Source of the DNA: Selaginella tamariscina
Taxonomy: Eukaryota; Streptophyta; Lycopodiopsida; Selaginellales; Selaginellaceae
Assembly (NCBI GenBank): GCA_003024785.1
Contig: PUQB01000074.1
Location: 186,001 to 250,000 of the forward strand
Reading direction: 5' to 3'
Length of the DNA stretch: 64,000 nucleotides
In this document: positions 32,531-42,130 of the stretch, in pieces
Position numbering within the stretch: position 1 is the first letter of the stretch
Layout: every line of letters begins with the position of its first letter
Position numbers and translations under genes: made by a program
Notes under the pieces: model-generated
Seen by the model: the letters and a program-made list of their open reading frames with translations, nothing else
What the model was told of the DNA's origin: nothing
The model's database searches: none

Positions 32531-32637
32531 ATGTTTTCAACGCCCATAATTTGGACGCACCACTACCAACTAAGCCGAAGAAATGACCACGATCACAGGT
32601 AAAGAAGCCAAAAGAACCACAGTCAAAGGAACCCGAA

Positions 32638-33579
32638 GTGACGCTCGAGTCTGTGGACGAGGAGGAAGACGATGATCAAGTGTTGTCGAGGAGACCTTTA
32701 CCTCGGGGAGACCAGCAAAGAATGCGTAACAAGCCCATGGCATCAACTTATGCACCACACACGGAGTGCAAAGACACAACATCACTAGATCACGGTCCGT
32801 CTACAGCACCAACTTCAGCAATACCCATGGAGTGTGGGGATTCTGTGCCATTCGACAACATCAATACGGGCACTACCGTACATCCATCACCACCATCAGT
32901 TCAACATCAAACTATGGCAGGTACATCTTCTCATATCATACTACCACAGATAGTACCTCCAGCAGAACAAGTACGGGATTCAGTAGTACGGCAATCAGGA
33001 CAAGAACCGCATTCGGCAGAACCGACACCTGGACAACTTACCAAGAATGATATCCACGATAAAGACCAGGACCAGCAGCAGCCCTATTCACCATTAGCAC
33101 AGATAGGACATCATGTTTCAGATTGTCAGGAGCGGGACGGCTCAAGGGGTTTGAAGCGTACGCGTGATTAGACTGCTTCACCCGGATTACCACCGCAAGA
33201 CCCATCACAGGATACTACTCTCGAAGGTCAGCTTGCACACCTTCGCAGTGTCGTTGATTCCATCACTCAACATGTAGCAATTCAACGAGCAGATGCAACT
33301 ATCACTCAGCAACTCCATGACCGCTGCAATACAATCGACAAGCAATTCTTGGAGCAGTCGAACAACATACGATGTCTATACGAGCAAAACAAGGTACTCA
33401 TGGACATCGTACACACACTAGTTGACCAAGTACATAACATCCATGAGAAGATGAGCGAGTTCAACCCAGCAGCTACTCCAACATCGGACAACATGGATGA
33501 AGTACGTAAATTACGCGAGGAAAATCACAAGCTGAAGAACTTCGTTGCTTCCATGTGTGGACCAGCGGGCACATCATAA
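32638..33579 (+). pseudogene. C-terminal extension of element D with a coiled coil
   Basis: The first part (32638-33171) is Ser/Pro/Gln-rich and ends at a stop after GLKRTRD. The second (33180-33579) reads LEGQLAHLRSVVDSITQHVA, VHTLVDQVHNIHEKMSEF and MDEVRKLREENHKLKNFVAS, with heptad spacing typical of a coiled coil. The polypurine tract follows 30 bp later. Such an extension after the chromodomain is not standard. Confidence 0.55.
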
Positions 33580-33619
33580 GGTTGCATCGGGGCGATTCAA
33601 CACTTCCAGTCTGGGGGGA

Positions 33620-34201
33620 TGTTAGGATCATAGTTAGACATTGATAGGATTTCTTGTTATTTCATGGGTAAATATAATGGGAAAATACCAAAAATAGTAT
33701 ATATTGTTGAAAATCGAGAGTGGGAAGGATATATCGGAGTACGAGTCACTAACGTAATACCGCAATACGAGTTTTCACCGCAATACGATACCAACGGAGT
33801 ACGGCATGTTTGGATAAGGATAAGGAGTTACAGTAACTGAATGGATAAGGTTAAGGGGCAGTTATTATAACTGTTAGTACGGGACCTAAAGTACGGGTAT
33901 AAATAGACCAGATTAGGACTAGAAGGGCATCCCAAGTATACTGTTATTTTGTACCATGTGCCATGCACAGACATAATATAAGTTTCCTTTCTCTCTCTAT
34001 ACGTCTATCTCTTACTCGTATTTCTGTTTTGATGTATACTATTCCTTCTCTCAGTACTGTGATGGGATCCATAGTACTGCTGCCTGCTATACACCTTGCC
34101 ATCCTTACCCTTACCCGACCTTCTGATGTCTGATTTCTTCTCTATCTTATTCCAATAGACCCTTAATACGGGTTTGTCGATGGCAATTACTATTATGTGC
34201 A
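33620..34201 (+). repeat. 3' LTR of element D
   Basis: Starts TGTTAGGATCATAG directly after CTGGGGGGA and ends near TATTATGTGCA. It includes a TATA box, TATAAATAG (33898-33906), and a CT-rich start region (33985-34020). The right boundary is inferred from the TG...CA rule because no second copy is in the window. Confidence 0.65.
33898..33906 (+). promoter_or_regulatory. TATA box in the LTR of element D
   Basis: TATAAATAG sits about 280 bp into the LTR, with pyrimidine-rich sequence about 90 bp downstream. This is the usual place for the element's own promoter. Confidence 0.55.
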
Positions 34202-34238
34202 GATGGTAGGATTTTATGGTTCAATAGAGAGCAACGTG

Positions 34239-34980
34239 TGGAGACTAGAGACAGCTTGGGGGAGGTCAGGTGGTTTTGTGAGGCTCTCTAGTTTGTATGT
34301 AGTGGTGCCTAACAATTGGTATTGGAGCAAGGTTCGAGTTGAGTGCCTGGTGGGAAGAAGAGGATAATACCACCTGTGTGGAGATGTTGGACACTAAAAG
34401 GCAAATTGTCCAAGGAAGGGTTTCATTGGTGGCAAGGACAAGTAGACGCCTAAGAAGCTTCAGGAGATGGAGCATGGAGAGGAGCACAAAGGAGACTTCT
34501 CTAAACCATAAGGTAAATTTTTGTTTGTTCTTGCTCAACAGGTAAACTGCATGGCACGAGAGGAGCCACATACATGTGTTATTGTGGTGGAGGGACGACT
34601 TGGTGAGCGTCCAGTGCGAGTCTTTGTGGATAGCAGGAGTAGCGATAACTTTGTGTCAACAAAGTTAGTGGAGGAGTGCAGCTTGCCCACAAAGATTGTG
34701 CCTCAATACAAGATTGAGGACTCAGCTATCACACAGAGCTACAGTGCTTGTGTGGAGAAGTTACAGCTGGAGGTTGGCAAAACCCAGCTGGTGGAGCTGC
34801 ACGAAGACTGTGCCTCAATACGAGATTGAGGGCTCAGATGTCACATAGAGCGGAAGTGCTTGTGTGGAGGAGTTACAGCTAGAGGTTGGCAAAACCTAGC
34901 TGGTGGAGATACGCAAAGATTGTGCCTCAATACAAGATTGAGGGCTTAGCTATCACACATAGCTAAAGTGCGAACTTAAT
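34239..34980 (+). mobile_element. Family-B fragment C: LTR end, primer site, protease and tandem repeats
   Basis: 34239-34311 matches the end of the family-B LTR (reverse of 19592-19670). The primer-like site TGGTATTGGAGC follows, then a leader. A frame from 34521 reads MAREEPHTCVIVVEGRLGER and PVRVFVDSRSSDNFVSTKLV, the protease with catalytic D-S-G changed to D-S-R. About 2.5 units of the 111-bp repeat (starts 34698, 34809, 34921) follow. It ends at about 34980, where element E begins. Confidence 0.8.
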
Positions 34981-35028
34981 GACTCAGCTAGAAACTGGAG
35001 CAGACACCTTAGAAACTCAAATCCCAAG

Positions 35029-35963
35029 GTGGCCCGTGTTGTGGAAGGAAATGCGAAGCGTAGCCCCACCGGCCCAGGAAGAGTACCGCAGCAAGCCAAT
35101 GTACGGGTGGAACATGACTCCCGAAGCAGCCACATAGGATCAGAGCTAAGAGAGCATATTGCCAACTGCCTCCGTAGACACAGGGAGGTATTCGCCTGGA
35201 CCTACCACGATCTAAGGGGAGTACCGCTGAAGTTGTGCCAGCACAAAATTAAATTGAAACCCAACACCCGACCCAGCCAGCAACAACGCTACCGCATCAA
35301 CCCAAACTACACCCGGAAAGCTAAACAAGAGATTGACAAGTGGCTTGAAGCGGACTTCGTCTACCCCATCAAGAATCTAGAATGGCTGTCACCAATTGTC
35401 ATCGTACCAAAGGACGGCCGGCTGAGAATTTGCATAGACTACCGGCGACTGAACGCCGCCACGGAGAAGGACCCGTTCCCCATCCCATTCACAAAGGCCA
35501 TCCTAGAAGACGTAGCGGGCCATGAGATGTACTCGTTCATGAACGGCTTCAGTGGATACAACCAGGTGACGATCGCAGTGGAAGACCAAGCCAAAACTGT
35601 ATTCATCACGGATTGGGGAGCCTACACCTTCAAGGTTATGCCATTCGGACTCTGCAACGCCCCAGCCACGTTTTAGAGACTGGTCCAGCGGGTATTCTCG
35701 GACAATTCGTCCGGGCATTCCTGGACGACTTCATAGCTTATGGACTAGCGGAGGACCATGGGACATGCCTGAAATGGGTGTTCCGGCGCTGCCAGAAATA
35801 CAGGATATCTCTTAACCCCTCAAAGTGTGTGTTTGGGATGACCGTAGGGAAGTTGCTAGGGCACATCGTTTTCAGGGATGGCATCATGGTGGACCCAGGT
35901 TTAGTACGAGCACTGGCAGAGATGCCACCCCACAGAATGTCACAGAACTCCAAAGATTCCTAG
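35029..35963 (+). pseudogene. Reverse transcriptase of element E
   Basis: Reads HREVFAWTYHDLRGVPLKLC, RYRINPNYTRKAKQEIDKWL, EWLSPIVIVPKDGRLRICID, YRRLNAATEKDPFPIPF and SFMNGFSGYNQVTIAVEDQA, then VMPFGLCNAPATF. A stop at 35674-35676 and a shift follow, and FVRAFLDDFIAYG (catalytic pair intact, about 35710-35745) with YRISLNPSKCVFGMTVGKLL continue. One nonsense codon and one shift separate the two halves. Confidence 0.88.
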
Positions 35964-36007
35964 GGAAATCAGGGTTCTACCACAAGTTTATTCGGTAGTA
36001 TGCTGAC

Positions 36008-36530
36008 ATGGCCCAACCTATGACCGAATTGCTCACCAAGGAGGCACCATATGAATGGACCACTCACCGACAGGCTGCCTTCGAGGACATAAAGCGCCAG
36101 CTGGTAGAAGCGCCTAATATCCTCATCCCATCGGATTGGAATCGACAGTTCCACTTACAAACGGATGGCTCGAGTGTAGCAGCGGGTGCGGTCCTGTCCT
36201 AGGAGGACGACGAGAGGATGCTCCGACCCATAGCATATGGAAGTCGACTCATGACGCCGGCTGAATGCAACTACTCGGCAACTGACAAAGAATGTTTGGC
36301 GGTGATCTATGGAGTATCTAAGTTTTGCCACTACCTTCTGGGCAACCACTTCATACTGATCGTCGACCACCACGCTTTGCTTTATCTCGTGAACAAACCG
36401 CAGCTCACCGGGCAGCCGGCTCGGTGGATACTCCTCTTATAGGAGTTCGAGTTCACCGTAGTCCATAAAGCAGGTAAGCTGCACGTATCACCGGATCTCC
36501 TCTCCCGGATAACGAGTGGAGAACCACCCG
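36008..36530 (+). pseudogene. RNase H domain of element E
   Basis: Reads FHLQTDGSSVAAGAVLS (catalytic Asp, about 36150-36200), a stop, then LRPIAYGSRLMTPAECNYSA and TDKECLAVIYGVSKFCHYLL, with LIVDHHALLYLVNKPQLTGQ (36218-36420). The tail after another stop reads EFTVVHKAGKLHVSPDLLSR. Acidic residues at the expected places are visible. Two stops interrupt it. Confidence 0.83.
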
Positions 36531-36769
36531 AAGCAGCTGCCTTGCTCGACATACCAGACGCCGACCTCTTCGGGGCAACTGTTGAACAAGCCGACGGCCG
36601 ATCCGGACATCCCAGCGTGGCAACAGCCGATACGACACTACCTCACCAACGGGTTAAACGGCCTCCCTGGAACATCGGTGACACATAGACAAAGCCTCAC
36701 CCGAAGGTGCTTACCGTTCTAGCTGATCGGGGATCAGCTATACAAGCGGGGGAGGGATGACATACTCCG

Positions 36770-37790
36770 GAGATGCCCCCTGAGCTGGGAAATTCCCAAG
36801 ATTGTCGATGCAGCTCACGCGGGACCAAGGGCAGGACACTTCGGGGGAGACAAAACGGCCAGGAAAATCTTACAGACCAGACTCTGGTGGCCAACAATCT
36901 TCTGGGACGCCACCAAGGTGGCAAGGAGCTGCATCGATTGTCAACGGATAGGCAAACCCACGGCAGGACAAGGCATAGAGTATCACCCCTATGCAGGGAT
37001 GGCGACGTATGAGAAGTGGGGCCTGGACTTCGTAGGGCCTATCAACCCAAGTGCCCATACGACACATGCCAGGTACATCGTGGTGGCAATGGACTATGCC
37101 ACAAAATGGATGGTTCGGTTGCCCACTGGAGCTAGTGTCAGACCAGGGGAGCCACTTCATCAACGAGACTGTCCGAGAACTGGTCAGCACATTCGTCATC
37201 AAGCATCGCACGTCAACAGCCTACTATCCGCAAGCGAATGGACAGGCCAAGTCCACAAACAAGGTACTGGTCACCATCTTGAAGATGCTTTGCCACAGTG
37301 AACCCTGGCGATGGGAAGAAATACTACCATCAGTGTTATGGGCGTACCGGACAACATTCAAAACCGCAATGGGAATGACACCCTTCCAGCTAGCCTATGG
37401 TCTAGAGGCCATCATGCCATGGGAGTTCACCATACCTAGCCTACGGACGAGCCTAGATCACAGGATCACGGACGAACCAGCGACTACACGGAAAAGACTG
37501 GAGCAGCTGGAACAACTAGACGAGGTACGGTTCCTGGCACAGTTAATAAGAGAAAACCGTCAACAGTAGACCAAGTGAGCTAGGGACAGGAAGAAGAAAC
37601 TCCGAGAATATAAGTTAGGACAGTGGATATGGTGGTTCAAGAAACCACAAGTTTTCCGAAAAGGCAAGTTCCGACCAGGATGGAAAGGACCATATGAGGT
37701 GCTAAAAACCTTCGACAATGGTATGGTTCTACTAGAGGCCAATGGGCAGCCGTTACAACAGAAGGTTAATGGAAATCACCTCAAGCCGTA
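36770..37790 (+). pseudogene. Integrase of element E
   Basis: Frame pieces read HAGPRAGHFGGDKTARKILQ, LWWPTIFWDATKVARSCIDC (HHCC, 36810-36940) and EKWGLDFVGPINPS (about 37011-37050, first Asp). After these come VSDQGSHFINETVRELVSTF (about 37134-37190), YPQANGQAKSTNKVLVTIL (catalytic Glu replaced by Ala-Lys in GQAKS) and FQLAYGLEAIMPWEFTIP. The C-terminal GPYEVLKTFDNGMVLLEANG lies near 37690-37745. Shifts break the middle. Confidence 0.82.
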
Positions 37791-38178
37791 CATCCACTCG
37801 ACAAGAACCCCCGCTCGGGGGAAACGGGATAAAGAGGTAAACCTCACGGACCCTCGGGGCGAAGGCACGACCGGAGTAGCAGCGTTGAGAACCGAAGAAA
37901 GGGGCACTCAGTGGGAGAGCGGGACCCCAGTCCCACACGAACAGCCAGCTCACAGGGTCACATGGTTCACGAGAGTGGACCACACGCGTGAGCGCGTAAA
38001 ACGGAGTAATAATGGTAGGTGGCGCCATTAATACCCTATTATGGTGTGTTGGAGGACGCACCAATCGTATCCAGCGAGGTAGACTGCCACGTAGGCACCA
38101 TCTTCAGAAAGACAACATGGGGGGAACGAGGGCACGCTCACTTCTCGCAAGGAAGATCGACTACTCCCCAGCATCAGG

Positions 38179-39018
38179 ATGATGGAGTGGACCATGCAGA
38201 ACAAGTTGGTGACTATCCAGCAGGTCCGGGTGCGGTACGAGGGCCAGGATAGAATCGCGGAGCTCGTGGCCTTTAGGTTCTCCAGATTCAAGGAGTTGAT
38301 CAGCCGACCCAACGTTCGGAGGGTTCAAAAGCAGATGCGGTTACTCGGGCTTTTCGAGGCCCCATGGGGAGAAGTGGAGAAGCCCAAATTTGCGGTGCGA
38401 GCCAGCCACTTCATCTAGATAGTACAGTTGGAGACAGGGAAGACCAAGCAAGTGGAGCTGCGATTCAAATTGGGCGGCTTGGCAGGCTTCTACATCGATC
38501 TCAATCAGTTGGCCGCCATATTCTACTTACCAGATAGCGACACACCCTTGGAAGAGCTGGAGGAGCCCAAACACCACTGGTTCCCCACCAGCCGGGATGA
38601 GATAGCAATGTCCAGACTCTCCATACAAGAAGGGGATGACGTGGATGAGTTCCTGGCCCTCACAATTTTCATGTTCACCAGAAGAACAGAGAGGTGCGTC
38701 GCCACGCGACTGGCGAACGCCCTGTGCAGTGCTTGGGAAGGAGTCGCGGTGGTCTGGGTGGACTGCCTCAAGCACTATATGATCCCGACCCTGACTTGCG
38801 GCATCAACGAGATCCGGAAAAGAACCGGACAAAAACTCACAACAGTAGGCCACCTTAGAGTGATGATCGCCTGGATCATTAGTCGAAGCCCGGTCCTCCT
38901 GCCAGACCAGTTCTATTCGAACACCATCGAAGATTTCAGTGGAGCACAGGGGGGTGTTTCGCCGGCCCATCACAGGCCAACCACGGGGGCAGCGAGGAAG
39001 ACACATGTAACTTGCTGA
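38179..39018 (+). pseudogene. Extra frame 1 of element E, unknown function
   Basis: Two pieces, 38179-38418 and 38428-39018, are separated by a single stop codon (TAG at 38416) in the same frame, so they read as one roughly 280-residue protein. Sequences include VRVRYEGQDRIAELVAFRFS, FKLGGLAGFYIDLNQLAAIF, FLALTIFMFTRRTERCVATR and IPTLTCGINEIRKRTGQKLT. The layout recalls plant mobile-domain or retrotransposon-associated N-terminal proteins, but I cannot assign a family. It lies after the integrase and before the LTR. Confidence 0.5.
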
Positions 39019-39930
39019 AGGGTATGTACAAACATTACAACATGGCCGGGCAGTGGACCATTACAGCGCATGTCAAACTATCCAAGGCCTTCGCTCGAAT
39101 CTGGAAGGCCATAGCGGTGTACAACGACTTAGACCTCTCGGGGGTGACCACAGAACACGACACAATAGTACAAGAGCTCATGGATAGCTACCGGACCGTT
39201 CAAAAGGAGGCTCGGGAATCTTTGGAACAGCTGCTCAAGGGGATCCAACTATGGGAGATCACAAAAGCCGGGAAAAAGCAAGCAGAGGAGACATGCCAAC
39301 AGGTGACCGACAGCTACGACCAACTCCAGATTAAGTACGACCACATCCTAAAGCTCCACGACCAACTAGGACGGGACTTTGAGAAGGTCACAGCAGAGAA
39401 GGAGCGACAAGTTTTCGAGCTTGGCTCCGCACTCGAGCAGCACAAGGCAGAACTCACCCAGCCCACCAAGAGCTGGCAACGGCCAAAGAAGAACTACACT
39501 GGGCCACTAGCCAGCTGAAAGTCACCCCCGCGTCCTCTCCGGAGAGACCCATGTCCGAGTTACACGGGGCTATAGTACCATTCTCACCACTCGAGGAACG
39601 CCGACCGGTCGAAGCCCCGCAGGACTCACCACGGACCACCATGGAGTTAAAAGTACACACTCAATTACAGGCCCAACTCCTTGCAGTACGGGAGCAGGAG
39701 TTGCAACACTCGCGAGAATGAACTCGGGAACTGGAGGCCCAGCTCAAGCAGGTTCAAGAGCAACAGGCAAGTTCCAAGGCAAGGCTACAGAGAGTGATTG
39801 CGCTACGAGAGGCGACCATTACCACGCTGAAGACAACGTTGGCCACGACAGAGAAGGAGATCACCATGTATCGGGAGCACTACGGGGTGGACGTCTAGAG
39901 CCCATGGCCCGAGGACGTGCCAACGAATAA
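39012..39930 (+). pseudogene. Extra frame 2 of element E, long coiled coil
   Basis: 39012-39518 reads VQELMDSYRTVQKEARESLE, QLLKGIQLWEITKAGKKQAE, ETCQQVTDSYDQLQIKYDHI and RDFEKVTAEKERQVFELGSA, dense in Lys/Glu/Gln with heptad spacing, so a coiled coil is likely. Further Gln/Glu-rich coding continues in shifted frames to about 39895 (LQAQLLAVREQELQHSRE is readable near 39665-39720). It overlaps the end of the previous frame by 7 bases. It is not a known pol domain. Confidence 0.5.
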
Positions 39931-40141
39931 GTCCGGGCATCTGGTTGACAGTGGTCTGACACCATCAAATCGCCAGCCGGCGCAGACGAGCTACGGGATG
40001 AAGGCCCGGGTAAGGAAGGTACGGCGAGTACGGACTGATGGCGACAAATGTCAGGCGGCGACGTAACCAGGCATAGATCCAATCGTCCGGATCAACTACC
40101 CAGGGTACGCAGGACAACACGCGTGAGGGAGGCGCATAAAT

Positions 40142-40484
40142 GTGTCAGATAGGACTGTGTCACATGGCAGCAGACCAGTGAGAGGGGGCCACCTGTCCCT
40201 AGTGTCTAGCGCTAGGTAACCCACTATATAAGCAGGAAGGCTGGTAGTGGGTCGGGGTCTTTTGGGAGTCAAGTTTGCGTCTTGTGTCTTCGGAGGTAGT
40301 TGTACTCAGGCAAGCACTATATGAATATATGCTCTTTATATTCACCATCTTATCTGTGATACACTTCTTGCTCCGCTCCTAGGCCCAGCAGGCACTCTAC
40401 TAACTATTCCTGTGGATCACCGGAGAACTCTCCCACCCCTATACACGGACCCTCGCAGCGTCCGGGTAGAGGCCATTCGACACA
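40142..40484 (+). repeat. Probable 3' LTR of element E
   Basis: Begins near TGTCAGATAGGACTG and ends near GGCCATTCGACA. It contains a TATA box (CTATATAAG, 40223-40231) and a GC-rich leader-like end. No second copy is in view, so both boundaries are guesses from promoter content and TG...CA ends. Confidence 0.45.
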
Positions 40485-42130
40485 TTACCACCCACCCTAG
40501 GTAAGGCCGGCTTGCCGGCTCAGACCCCTGGGGTTGGACGCTATCCACAGCGTCCTGGCGACCACCAAGGCTTCCTAGAAGCCCCACAACTAGCCTGTAG
40601 AGTCCCCGACGACCAAAATCTCAGCCCAACAACATATCAACCAAGGAAAGGCAAAGGAATTGGGAGAAGGGTGAGGCAAAAGGGATTTCATCAACACCTA
40701 GGTGGCCACTCAATAAGAAGTTATGGTGGCTACCCATCTACAATAGCACTAAGGCCTTAGACAAGAAATAGCACTCACCACCCATTTGAGAGAGTGGATG
40801 TCCTCATCCAAGTCACTATTGGTCTTGTTAAGTAAGAATTTGATTATAAAGTTAATCTCGTATTAACATGTCTCATTAGGTAAAGATTAACCTGCTCACT
40901 TTTATTGCTAATCTCATATCAACATGTTAATCATGTATGAGCTCACTCACTTTTATGACTAATCTTATATCAACATGTTAATCATGTCAACTTTTACATG
41001 TAATCTCATATTAACATATCAATTAAGTCTCATTAGGTAAGGATTACACAAAATTATTCATGATGGAAATTAAATTCTAATCACTTTCAATATTAAGTAT
41101 AAGAGTATTATTTCATCTCCCCTTAATAACAAAAGGAAGAGAAAAACAAAGAGCTAATTAGTATTATAAGGAAGCCTCTTGTACTACTTAATTGAATAAT
41201 GCCTTTATATTATTTAATTAGGTGATGCATAATATATATGAATGCCTTTTACTAGGTAAGAATCGTGACAAAAAAGTACACTAAGAAGTGTTGGACAGAG
41301 ATTGACCAACAAAAGATTGCTCATAAGACAAAGTTCTTGACCAAGGAAGGGTGATCAACAATAAAAGGTCGACCATGCATGAGTGTTAAAAGGATAACAT
41401 GGACTAGGAGCATTATGAGCCTACTTATGGTAAAGATGGTTGTCGGTCATCACAAGAATGACATATATAATGATTTACACGATGGTACTTAAGGTTGGTG
41501 TTAACACTTAGCATGAGATCCTATGGCATAGTTGGATTAAGTAGCCACATATTGACACAATATAATATAGTTATTTACAATCTTATTACATAGTTTATTG
41601 ACATTTTTATATTTAATTTATTTCTTTCTAATTTGTTACGTTTCTTCTATTTCATTACAATTTGTTATGTATGTATTTATTATTATCGTTCTATTGTATT
41701 TCATATTCCAACACAAATAGGTAAAAATAATAACAGTATAATTTTCATTAAAATTTAAATAAAGTGAATTATATTCATATTTAATTATCCTTAGACATTT
41801 ATTTTTATTTTTAAATTTTGTTTATAATGATTAAATCTTAAATTGTAATTTTAAAAACGTATATATAAATATAAAAAATTAACGATATTAAAGAGCCAGG
41901 CCTGGCTCCAGATTTTCTTTGTAAAATTGATTAGGCGTGGCCCAAATGTTGCCCGTATAGTCAAAGTAGCTTAAGTAAAAAAACTTAATGAAGTGAGTAG
42001 TGCGAAAATGTGTCACCAACGACATAAATCTGTAATCATCAAATCGCAGCATGCCATGTCACTATAAGATCCAGGTGTCATGTATGTTCTCAATTAGCCC
42101 TAGCGGCTAGGTTAGGGTTTTGTGTGTGTG
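40485..42130. other. AT-rich intergenic DNA with a short imperfect repeat
   Basis: No gene is recognised. 40850-41040 holds three to four imperfect copies of a unit of about 60 bp built around TAATCTCATATCAACATGTTAATCATGT. After 41560 the sequence is strongly AT-rich. The last 60 bp before the gene at 42131 contain CTAGCGGCTAGGTTAGGGTT. Confidence 0.7.

Larger units (their letters stand above)
29291..34201 (+). mobile_element. Chromovirus-type gypsy element D, 3' LTR kept, RNase H lost
   Basis: Plus-strand relics: a proline-rich gag-side region with a 66-bp tandem repeat, reverse transcriptase (30434-30970), no recognisable RNase H, integrase (31280-31960), chromodomain-like sequence (32340-32510), a long C-terminal extension with a coiled coil (32638-33579), the purine tract CTGGGGGGA and an LTR (33620-34201). 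No matching 5' LTR was found upstream. The left boundary is approximate. Confidence 0.8.
34981..40484 (+). mobile_element. Ty3/gypsy element E with extra reading frames after integrase
   Basis: Contains reverse transcriptase (35029-35963), RNase H (36008-36530), integrase (36770-37790), then two or three further frames (38179-39930) unlike any pol domain, and an LTR-like stretch to about 40484. The 5' part (LTR, gag, protease) is missing. GC content is higher than in neighbours. Shifts and a few stops break the pol region. Gypsy elements that carry extra ORFs between integrase and 3' LTR occur in plants, for example in Tat-like lineages; whether this one belongs there is inference. Confidence 0.8.

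Noticed and set aside
32766-33050. Alternative frame rich in Ser and Thr in the element D extension
   Set aside because: It lies inside a longer frame on the same strand that fits the position between the chromodomain and the coiled coil.
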